A stretch of 11,987 bases of DNA, from the NCBI GenBank assembly GCA_024645065.1, contig JAHEGP010000077.1, positions 1 to 11,987 of the forward strand. Direction: 5' to 3'. Positions within the stretch are counted from its first letter, which is position 1. Every line of letters starts with the position of its first letter. This document shows positions 1 to 5,687 of the stretch, piece by piece. The notes beneath the pieces are model-generated. The model was not told where the DNA came from. It was given only the letters and a program-made list of their open reading frames with translations, and made no database searches. Made by a program: the position numbers and the translations under genes. This DNA is from Cellvibrionales bacterium (GTDB lineage Bacteria; Pseudomonadota; Gammaproteobacteria; Pseudomonadales; JAHEGP01).

Positions 1-240
1 ATCCCCGGGCTTGAAGCCTGTTGTAGCCGGGCCGACCTGCTCTACCACACCGATGATTTGATGCCCCGGAATCAGGGGTAGCGCAGGCTTATCCAGCTCG
101 CCGTCATAGACGTGCAAATCCGTGCGGCACAGGCCGCAGGCGGTGACGGCGATCAGCAGCTGCCCTGATTTGGCTTGTGGGATTGGCAGATCGACCGGCT
201 TCAAGGGTGTTCCGGCTTGTTCGAGAATCATCGCGCGCAT
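1..240 (-). CDS. Zinc-dependent alcohol dehydrogenase, N-terminal part (cut by window edge)
   Basis: The 80 visible codons encode the GroES-like catalytic domain start of a medium-chain, zinc-dependent alcohol dehydrogenase, which would oxidise an alcohol or reduce an aldehyde with NAD(P). The segment CGLCRTDLH (residues 35-43) carries the expected catalytic zinc ligand Cys38. PGHQIIG (59-65) carries the His60 ligand. The usual Glu after this His is Gln here, which I believe also occurs in one branch of the family. The Rossmann NAD-binding domain and the structural-zinc cysteines lie outside the window. The ATG at 240 is chosen because AAGGAG (plus-strand CTCCTT, 251-256) sits 10 bases upstream. 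The gene points away from the LOG gene across a 364-base gap, so it has its own promoter. The substrate cannot be told from this part. Confidence 0.9.
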   Translation of the reverse strand, partial: MRAMILEQAGTPLKPVDLPIPQAKSGQLLIAVTACGLCRTDLHVYDGELDKPALPLIPGHQIIGVVEQVGPATTGFKPGD

Positions 241-604
241 CGTGTCGATACTCCTTCAGCGCCGGGGAGTGGCAGCTTTCGATTATGGTAATATACCAGA
301 GTTTGAGCTGCCCTCCCTGCGGGGGTCTGCTACATAAGGGTGCAGGAATTTGCGAATGTCGCTGGTTGGAGGCGCGTTTATTGCCGGCTTGTCGGTCCCT
401 TGCAGCGTCCTCGCGCAAAATTCCGGGCGCGTTTTTACTGCGCGCAGCTTGGCGCCGGGTCATCGGTTTTTGATATGGATATAAAAGCGGATTTGGGCGG
501 TTTCGAGGGAGCCGTCGATTGGTCGTTGTGGGGCCCGCAACTGTTTCTCGGGGCGCGATTTTAATGGGGTGCGGGTGTTTGCTGCAGTGAAACGAGCTTA
601 GCCG
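241..604. other. Gene-free divergent intergenic region
   Basis: This 364-base gap separates the dehydrogenase start (minus) from the LOG start (plus). Several small open frames cross it, but none has a ribosome site, a family signature or a plausible composition, so I call no gene. It should hold two divergent promoters. The best structure is the nested inverted repeat at 271-312, listed separately. A TATAAA hexamer at 480-485 (plus) resembles a -10 box, but no acceptable -35 lies 16-18 bases upstream. Nothing else is recognisable. Confidence 0.6.
271..312. repeat. Nested inverted repeat upstream of the alcohol dehydrogenase
   Basis: The outer arms GGCAGCT (271-277) and AGCTGCC (306-312) are perfect 7-base inverted repeats. 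Centred between them, TGGTA-ATA-TACCA (286-298) forms a second inverted repeat with 5-base arms. The inner and outer arms are separated by 8 bases on one side and 7 on the other, so the element is nearly symmetric. It lies 31-72 bases upstream of the dehydrogenase start, where an operator would be expected. AT-rich hexamers TATATT and CATAAT on the minus strand fall inside it and could be -10 boxes, but neither has a matching -35. A role as operator is inference only. Confidence 0.4.
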
Positions 605-1276
605 ATGGCCAGGCAAAGAGACGAGGCCCTGCTGGGTGGTCCCGAATCGGCGGCGAGGGATGTCCTGCGCTTGACCCAGATCATGGGCCAGTTAATCAAG
701 GGCTTTCGTGAATTCAGGGGTATCGGCCCTTGCATCACTTTTTTTGGCTCGGCCCGCTTCGATCAGGATCATCACTACTACCGGCTTGCGAGGGCTGCTG
801 CGCGCGAGGCAGGGCGGCGCGGTTTCTCGGTGATGACCGGCGGCGGGCCGGGCATTATGGAGGCCGCCAACCGAGGTGCCCGGGATGTTTCAGCGATGTC
901 AATAGGCTGCAATATCCAGCTGCCTTCGGAGCAACGGCCGAATCCCTATCTCGATACTTCAATTACCTTCAAGCATTTTTTTGTGCGCAAGGTCATGCTG
1001 GTGCGCTATTCCCAGGCGTTTATTATTTTGCCCGGCGGCTTCGGCACGATGGATGAGATATTCGAGACGGCGACATTGGTCCAGACCGGCAAAGTAGGTC
1101 GTTTCCCGATCGTACTATTGGGGTCGGACTACTGGGGCGACCTTATCGACTTCGTGCGCGACAAAATGGTAAGTTGCGGAACGATCAGCGCCATTGACGC
1201 GGAGAATCTGGTAGTGGTTGATGATCCCGCCGAGGCGCTGGACCGCATCATGGCATTGCTGCCCGCTAACAGCTAA
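605..1276 (+). CDS. LOG-family protein (TIGR00730-type nucleoside 5'-monophosphate phosphoribohydrolase)
   Basis: This 223-residue Rossmann-fold protein belongs to the LOG ('lonely guy', lysine-decarboxylase-like) family. Characterised members cleave the N-glycosidic bond of nucleoside 5'-monophosphates, including cytokinin riboside monophosphates and AMP, giving free base and ribose 5-phosphate. The two signatures are intact: GGGPGIMEAANRGA (residues 79-92) and PGGFGTMDE (143-151), with Glu151 and Arg128 as the likely catalytic pair. Despite the family's old label it is not a lysine decarboxylase. An N-terminal helical extension of about 40 residues precedes the core. The ATG at 605 is the earliest possible start, because an in-frame TAG lies at 599-601; the ribosome site is weak. 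The Nudix gene follows 59 bases downstream in the same direction and may be co-transcribed. In a bacterium the role is more likely nucleotide salvage or housekeeping than cytokinin signalling. Confidence 0.92.
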   Translation: MARQRDEALLGGPESAARDVLRLTQIMGQLIKGFREFRGIGPCITFFGSARFDQDHHYYRLARAAAREAGRRGFSVMTGGGPGIMEAANRGARDVSAMSIGCNIQLPSEQRPNPYLDTSITFKHFFVRKVMLVRYSQAFIILPGGFGTMDEIFETATLVQTGKVGRFPIVLLGSDYWGDLIDFVRDKMVSCGTISAIDAENLVVVDDPAEALDRIMALLPANS

Positions 1277-1319
1277 CAGCGCAGTTTGGTATCCCGGTTG
1301 CCTTGAGCGCGACCAGGGT

Positions 1320-1326
1320 GAAGGAG
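1320..1326 (+). promoter_or_regulatory. Ribosome binding site fixing the Nudix start
   Basis: GAAGGAG lies 9 bases before the ATG at 1336. It decides that start over an in-frame TTG at 1303, which would add 11 residues before the zinc ribbon and has no such site. Confidence 0.8.
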
Positions 1327-1335
1327 CTTGGTCCA

Positions 1336-1818
1336 ATGAAGTACTGTCCACAGTGTGCCGCCGAATTGCGGGAGGGCCTGATCGACCAGAAAATCCGCAA
1401 ACAATGCTCCGCTGACTGCGGCTTTGTCCAATGGAACAATCCTATTCCGGTTGTGGCGGCAATTGTGGAGTACAAAGACCAGGTCCTGCTGGCGCGCAAT
1501 CGCGCCTGGCCCGAGGGTTGGTTTGCCCTGATTACCGGGTTCCTGGAACAGGGAGAGACACCGGAGTCTGCGGTACTGAGGGAGTTGGAGGAAGAGCTTG
1601 GCCTGAGTGGCAGTATCGAGGAATTTGTCGGCAACTATCCGTTTTTTGAGCAAAACCAGTTGTTGGTCGTCTATCATCTGCGCGCTTTCGGTGAGATCAG
1701 GCTGGGAGCTGAAATAGCCGAGATCAAGCTTCTGCCGGTGAGTAAGGTCAGGCCCTGGTCCATGGGAACTGGCCCGGCACTGCGCGACTGGCTGCAACAG
1801 CGGGCAGCGCTCGATTAG
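1336..1818 (+). CDS. Nudix hydrolase with N-terminal zinc ribbon
   Basis: The 160-residue product hydrolyses a nucleoside diphosphate linked to another group; the actual substrate is unknown. A zinc ribbon opens the protein (Cys4, Cys7, Cys24, Cys28), as in NADH pyrophosphatases. The Nudix box spans residues 68-90 and matches the consensus fully: Gly68, Glu74, Arg82-Glu83, the Glu-Glu pair at 86-87, and Gly89 followed by Leu90. The protein is much shorter than NudC (about 260 residues), lacks its N-terminal domain, and I do not see the SQPWPFPxS motif that marks NADH specificity. An ADP-ribose, NAD-related or damaged-nucleotide substrate is therefore possible but not shown. It follows the LOG gene by 59 bases, which hints at a small nucleotide-processing unit. 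Confidence 0.9.
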   Translation: MKYCPQCAAELREGLIDQKIRKQCSADCGFVQWNNPIPVVAAIVEYKDQVLLARNRAWPEGWFALITGFLEQGETPESAVLRELEEELGLSGSIEEFVGNYPFFEQNQLLVVYHLRAFGEIRLGAEIAEIKLLPVSKVRPWSMGTGPALRDWLQQRAALD

Positions 1819-1869
1819 CCTGAGTCTTGTGCGGCTGGCAGCCTGTTGCCATTTATTCACTGCGGCGCT

Positions 1870-1890
1870 GCCGCTATACTAGCGGCTTTT
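1870..1890 (+). terminator. Hairpin plus short T-tract, possible intrinsic terminator of the LOG-Nudix unit
   Basis: GCCGCTA (1870-1876) and TAGCGGC (1880-1886) form a perfect 7-bp stem around a TAC loop, followed at once by TTTTGT. It lies 51 bases after the Nudix stop and 22 bases before the TatT start. The T-run is short (four), so termination may be partial. The same bases also hold a -10-like hexamer, so the two readings compete. Confidence 0.45.
1875..1880 (+). promoter_or_regulatory. Candidate -10 box (TATACT) for the TRAP operon
   Basis: TATACT matches five of six positions of the sigma-70 -10 consensus and lies 31 bases before the TatT GTG start, giving a plausible leader of about 25 bases. 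The region 16-18 bases upstream (around 1852-1857, TTTATT) is a poor -35. The hexamer is centred in a 17-base palindrome (1870-1886), which could equally be an operator or a terminator stem. This is weak evidence by itself. Confidence 0.3.
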
Positions 1891-1911
1891 GTCCATTTCC
1901 CGGGAATTCGT

Positions 1912-2769
1912 GTGCGTCATTTTCTGCTTATTGCTTTGCTTATGGCTGGATTCCTCCCTTCGCTGGGTTGCTCCAGCCTGATCGCATCCCAGGCAAGCAA
2001 GCTGGGCGATGATATTTCCAGTGCAATTTACAACAGCAATGATGTGGCTTCGGTGGGCCAGGCGATACCAACCTTTCTGGTTCTGGTAGACAGCATGATC
2101 GAGTCCAATCCCGAGGATGCTGACCTGCTCAAGACCGGCGCCAGCCTCAATGATGCCTACGCAGGCGTATTCGTGCCCGAGCCAGAGAGGCGCAGCAAAC
2201 TCAGTGCGAAATCCCTCAACTACGCCTGGCGTTCCGTTTGTTCACACCGGCAAGAGTATTGCCAGTGGCAATCGATGCAGTTCACCGAGTTCGACAAGGC
2301 GGTCGAGCAACTCGAGCCAAAAGACCTGCCCTATGCCTATACCCTGGCGGTGTCCTGGTTAAACTGGATACGGGCCAACAGTGACGACTGGAATGCAGTG
2401 GCACAGTTGTCCCGCCCCGAGCGCTTATTGCAGCAGGTTGTCGAACTCGATGACAGCTATGGCAACGGCATGGCGCATTTGTACCTCGGCGGGATTGCCA
2501 CCCTGCTGCCACCCGCACTTGGCGGCAAACCGGAGCAGGGAAAGCTGCATTTTGAGCGCGCCATAGAAATTTCCGAGGGCCAGAATCTGATGGCCAAAGT
2601 GGTATACGCGCGACAGTATGCGCGTCTGATGTTCGATCAGGAGCTACACAACCGGTTGCTCACTGAAGTCCTGGCAGGCGATCCTGATGTGCCGGGCTAC
2701 GTGTTGATTAATACTGTCGCGCAGGAAGAAGCGACGGCTCTGCTGGCCGAAGCAGCAGAGTACTTTTGA
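1912..2769 (+). CDS. TRAP transporter T-component lipoprotein (TatT family)
   Basis: This 285-residue protein is the TRAP-associated TPR-like lipoprotein (TatT; unrelated to the twin-arginine Tat pathway). In the characterised Treponema pair, TatT is an all-helical trimer that binds the solute receptor. The start is placed at GTG 1912, because it gives a compact lipoprotein signal peptide: Arg2, a hydrophobic stretch, and lipobox SLGC with Cys20. An upstream in-frame TTG at 1846 would add 22 odd residues. Ser at +2 and +3 predicts outer-membrane sorting, facing the periplasm. The rest is helical, with a family-like block GIATLLPPALGGKPEQG (194-210) and a following segment resembling a TPR helix pair. 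The solute-receptor gene starts 14 bases after the stop, so the four TRAP genes form one operon. The ribosome site is weak (GGGA). Confidence 0.88.
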   Translation: MRHFLLIALLMAGFLPSLGCSSLIASQASKLGDDISSAIYNSNDVASVGQAIPTFLVLVDSMIESNPEDADLLKTGASLNDAYAGVFVPEPERRSKLSAKSLNYAWRSVCSHRQEYCQWQSMQFTEFDKAVEQLEPKDLPYAYTLAVSWLNWIRANSDDWNAVAQLSRPERLLQQVVELDDSYGNGMAHLYLGGIATLLPPALGGKPEQGKLHFERAIEISEGQNLMAKVVYARQYARLMFDQELHNRLLTEVLAGDPDVPGYVLINTVAQEEATALLAEAAEYF

Positions 2770-2783
2770 TAACGAGGTACCCC

Positions 2784-3815
2784 ATGGATAGTTTCCGCGC
2801 TCGGTTTACATGCCAGGCCTGGTTGTTGCTCACGCTGGTATTGCTGCTGGCGGTCGGACCTGCAAGAGCAGCGCAGTTTAAAATCGCAACGCTTTCACCC
2901 GACGGCAGTAGTTGGATGAAGTCGATGCGCGCAGCCGCCGAATCAATAGAGGAGCAAACCGAGGGCAGGGTGACGTTCAAGTTCTATCCCGGCGGCGTGA
3001 TGGGTAGTGACGAAGCTGTACTGCGAAAAATACGGATAGGCCAGCTACAAGGTGGAGCGGTTCCCGGTGGTGCGATGTTGCCGTTTTACCCCGACGCCCA
3101 GGTCTACAACCTTCCGCTCAAGTTTCACTCCTTTGAGGAAGTGGACTACGTGCGCGAGCGAATGGACAAGAAAATAGTCGCCGGAATCGAGGAAAATGGC
3201 TTCGTCACTTTCGGGCTTGCCGAGGGTGGTTTTGCCTACATCCTTTCCAGGAAGTCGATTACGACCCTGGAGGAGCTTCGGTCAGGTAAAGTCTGGATTC
3301 CCAATAACGATCCCGGTGGACTGCAAGCCATCAAGACTTTCGGGGTCAACCCCATTCCACTGAACCTGGCAGACGTATTGGCGGGACTCCAGACCGGGCT
3401 GGTAGATACCGTCGCCACCTCGCCCATTGGCGCCATCGCACTGCAGTGGCATACCCAGGTGGAGACGATGACTGACCTGCCAATCCTGTATTTTTATGCG
3501 TTGTTAGCGATAGACAACAAGGCCTTTGGCAAGCTCAGCATCGCCGACCAGGCACTGGTGAGGGAGGTTATGGGCGCAACCTTCAAGCAGATCGACCAGC
3601 AAAACCGGGCCGATAACATAGCTGCTTACAACGCCTTGCTGGAGCAGGGAATCCGCGAGCTCGAATTGTCCGATGGTGAGCGAGAGCGTTGGTACCAGAC
3701 TGCGAAAAAAGCTGAAGCCAGCGTTCTGAAGAACAAGATCGTATCGCAGAGCGCGCTGCAGGAACTCGATGGTCATTTAAACGAATTCCGGGCCACCAAC
3801 GGCACGAAACCGTGA
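2784..3815 (+). CDS. dctP: TRAP transporter periplasmic solute receptor (DctP/TatP family)
   Basis: This 343-residue protein captures a solute in the periplasm and delivers it to the QM permease. A signal peptide ends at about Ala29 (PARA then AQFK), and the mature protein begins with the family's first strand, FKIATLSPDG. Later family segments are present: YPGGVMG (68-74), SRKSITTLEELRSGKVWIP (155-173) and the ALQTGVVD-like segment LAGLQTGLVD (199-208). In most characterised DctP receptors the strand at 168-173 carries an Arg that binds the ligand carboxylate; here the position is Trp171. This fits the TatP subgroup, for which a hydrophobic ligand has been proposed. The ATG at 2784 has GAGG six bases upstream; an in-frame TTG at 2766 overlapping the previous stop is rejected. 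The symbol denotes the family only: a C4-dicarboxylate substrate is not supported. Confidence 0.92.
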   Translation: MDSFRARFTCQAWLLLTLVLLLAVGPARAAQFKIATLSPDGSSWMKSMRAAAESIEEQTEGRVTFKFYPGGVMGSDEAVLRKIRIGQLQGGAVPGGAMLPFYPDAQVYNLPLKFHSFEEVDYVRERMDKKIVAGIEENGFVTFGLAEGGFAYILSRKSITTLEELRSGKVWIPNNDPGGLQAIKTFGVNPIPLNLADVLAGLQTGLVDTVATSPIGAIALQWHTQVETMTDLPILYFYALLAIDNKAFGKLSIADQALVREVMGATFKQIDQQNRADNIAAYNALLEQGIRELELSDGERERWYQTAKKAEASVLKNKIVSQSALQELDGHLNEFRATNGTKP

Positions 3816-3819
3816 TTCA

Positions 3820-4299
3820 GTGAAAGTGTTGCTGCGGCTCCTTCACAGCCTGGAAAATGTGCTGCTGTATTCGCTGGTGGCATTGTTGCTGGGTCTTTCA
3901 CTTTACCAGATCGTTGCTCGCAACGTTTTCGATGGCGGGCTTTACTGGGCTGACCCATTACTCCGGGTGTTAGTGCTGTGGTTGGCGATGATGGGTGCCA
4001 TGCTGGCCAGCCGGGAGGGCGGGCACATCAAGATTGACGTTTTGGGTCACTATTTGCCCGCCGGCGCGCAGCGCACAGTGACCCGCGTCAGTTCCGCATT
4101 AAGTGCCGCAGTCTGCTTGATTGCCGCCTGGTATGGTTACCTGTTCGTTGCCGACGAGCGTCAGTACGGCGACATTGCTTTTGCCAACGTTCCGGTGTGG
4201 TGGTGTGAGTCGATCATTCCGCTCGGGCTCGGCATTATCGGATTGCGTTTCCTGTTCCAGATATGGTCGCCACCTTTGCCACAGGAAAAGCAGCCATGA
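3820..4299 (+). CDS. TRAP transporter small permease (DctQ/TatQ family)
   Basis: This 159-residue inner-membrane protein is the 4-helix Q subunit that pairs with the large M subunit. Four hydrophobic segments fall at about residues 10-32, 46-64, 86-108 and 128-150. The family signature between helices 2 and 3 is visible: WADPLLRVLVLWLAMMGAML (43-62), then the amphipathic segment SREGGHIKID (64-73). The GTG at 3820 is the only possible start: an in-frame TAA lies at 3778-3780 and no other start codon occurs between. It begins 4 bases after the receptor stop without an evident ribosome site, so translation is probably coupled. Its stop overlaps the next start as ATGA. In some TRAP systems Q and M are fused; here they are separate. 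Confidence 0.93.
   Translation: MKVLLRLLHSLENVLLYSLVALLLGLSLYQIVARNVFDGGLYWADPLLRVLVLWLAMMGAMLASREGGHIKIDVLGHYLPAGAQRTVTRVSSALSAAVCLIAAWYGYLFVADERQYGDIAFANVPVWWCESIIPLGLGIIGLRFLFQIWSPPLPQEKQP
4283..4287 (+). promoter_or_regulatory. Ribosome binding site fixing the large-permease start
   Basis: AGGAA lies 8 bases before the ATG at 4296, inside the small-permease gene. It supports 4296 over the in-frame ATG at 4263, which would put a polar 11-residue extension in front of the first membrane helix. Confidence 0.7.
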
Positions 4300-5573
4300 G
4301 TGCGTTTTTGCTGCTATTGATAGTCGTGATGGCGGTGCTTGGTGCCCCGGTTTTCGTGGTGATCATGGCGCTGGCAATGTGGGGATTCTACCTTGCGGAT
4401 ATTCCCTTACAGGTTATCACCATCGAGATATACCGCATCAGCGACACGCCATTGTTGCTGGCATTGCCGCTCTTTACCCTGGCTGGATACCTGCTGGCAG
4501 AAAGCAGGAGTTCGACCCGATTGGTCAATATCACCCAGGCCCTGCTCGGCTGGATGCCGGGTGGATTGTCTATCATTGCATTTTTGACCTGTGCCTTGTT
4601 CACCGCCTTTACCGGTGCCAGCGGCGTTACCATAGTCGCGGTCGGCGCGCTGCTGTACCCGGCTTTAAAGCAGGTGGGCTACTCGGATCGATTCAGTCTT
4701 GGCCTGGTAACAACATCCGGCAGCCTGGGGCTGTTGCTGGCGCCATCCCTGCCGCTGATACTGTATGGCATCATCGCCCAGCAAATGGACGTGGGTGAGC
4801 CTTTCACCATTCAGCAGCTGTTTCTCGCCGGCATCCTTCCCGCCCTGTTGATGGTCTTGCTGCTGTCAGCATGGAGCCTTTGGCACAATCGCAATCGCCC
4901 CATCCAGATGCAGGCTTTCTCTGGTCCGGTCTTGAAACGGGCACTGCTCGATGCCAAATGGGAACTGCCGCTGCCGCTGCTGGTTATCGGCGGAATATAC
5001 GGTGGGGTGATTGCTGTTTCGGAAACTGCCGCCGTGATTGCGTTCTATGTGCTGGTGGTCGAGGTGTTTATTTATCGTGAAATCAGCCTGACGAAGTTGC
5101 CGCAGATCCTGTTAAAGTCGATGACCATGGTCGGCGGAATCATCCTGATTCTGGGGGTTTCCCTGGCCCTGACCAATGTGCTGGTGGACGCGCAGATTCC
5201 TGCCCGCGCTTTCGAATTCATCCAGCAACACATTCATAGCCGATGGACCTTTTTGATCCTGCTGAACGTTTTCCTGCTGTTGCTGGGCGCGATCCTGGAT
5301 ATTTTTGCTGCGATCGTGATTATGGTTCCAATTATCCTGCCGGTAGCGGTGGCGTATGGCATCCATCCCGTGCATCTTGGCATTATCTTTCTTGCGAATA
5401 TGCAGATCGGCTATTTCACGCCCCCCGTCGGTATGAACCTGTTCATTGCCAGCTATCGCTTCGGCCGGCCAATAACCGAACTCTATCGCGCAGCGCTGCC
5501 ATTCATGGCGGTGCTGCTGCTGGCGTTGTTGCTGATTACCTATGTCCCCTGGCTGAGTCTGGCGTTTATATAG
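4296..5573 (+). CDS. TRAP transporter large permease (DctM/TatM family)
   Basis: This 425-residue polytopic inner-membrane protein is the M subunit, which moves solute inward using an ion gradient, usually sodium. Roughly 11-12 hydrophobic segments are visible, with the usual two-repeat layout and a charged loop around 197-222. Family motifs are intact: LPLFTLAGYLLAES (57-70), FTAFTGASGVTIVAVGALLY (102-121), GSLGLLLAPSLPLILYG (142-158), and near the end FLANMQIGYFTPPVGMNLF (365-383). Length is normal for DctM. The gene overlaps the small permease by 4 bases and closes the T-P-Q-M operon. It converges on the PhoH gene, leaving 114 bases between the two stops. No clear intrinsic terminator is visible there. 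Confidence 0.95.
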   Translation: MSAFLLLLIVVMAVLGAPVFVVIMALAMWGFYLADIPLQVITIEIYRISDTPLLLALPLFTLAGYLLAESRSSTRLVNITQALLGWMPGGLSIIAFLTCALFTAFTGASGVTIVAVGALLYPALKQVGYSDRFSLGLVTTSGSLGLLLAPSLPLILYGIIAQQMDVGEPFTIQQLFLAGILPALLMVLLLSAWSLWHNRNRPIQMQAFSGPVLKRALLDAKWELPLPLLVIGGIYGGVIAVSETAAVIAFYVLVVEVFIYREISLTKLPQILLKSMTMVGGIILILGVSLALTNVLVDAQIPARAFEFIQQHIHSRWTFLILLNVFLLLLGAILDIFAAIVIMVPIILPVAVAYGIHPVHLGIIFLANMQIGYFTPPVGMNLFIASYRFGRPITELYRAALPFMAVLLLALLLITYVPWLSLAFI

Positions 5574-5655
5574 CCAGCGGCGGCGCGAAACCGGCAGGTC
5601 TAACGCCTTGACTTTTCTGGTCTTGAGCGCAACCGGGCACTACCCTTGAAACGGT

Positions 5656-5661
5656 TATAAT
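5656..5661 (+). promoter_or_regulatory. Orphan TATAAT hexamer in a convergent gap
   Basis: A perfect -10 consensus hexamer lies between the convergent large-permease and PhoH stops, but no -35 match is found at 16-18 bases. If active it would transcribe antisense across the 3' end of the PhoH gene. Chance occurrence is quite possible. Confidence 0.15.
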
Positions 5662-5687
5662 CAGCGCCATTGCAATCGAATTTCGAG

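Noticed and set aside
104..616. 170-codon open frame on the minus strand over the dehydrogenase start and the gap
   Set aside because: It overlaps a clear dehydrogenase N-terminus in another frame, is rich in Arg, Pro and Ser without any family motif, and has no ribosome site.
1273..1860. 195-codon minus-strand frame opposite the Nudix gene
   Set aside because: It is antisense to a gene with a perfect Nudix box and a strong ribosome site; the translation shows no recognisable domain.
1846..2769. Longer TatT with a TTG start
   Set aside because: The extra 22 residues would be translated from the hairpin and promoter-like region and would spoil the standard lipoprotein signal that begins at GTG 1912.
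4121..4798. 225-codon plus-strand frame across the two TRAP permease genes
   Set aside because: It is out of frame with two well-supported membrane proteins and its translation is a low-sense mix rich in Gly, Arg and Cys.
5574..5687. Bidirectional terminator between the convergent large-permease and PhoH genes
   Set aside because: The only inverted repeat there is TCGAA-T-TTCGA near 5678-5688, with short arms, a one-base centre and no flanking T-run, so it does not support an intrinsic terminator.
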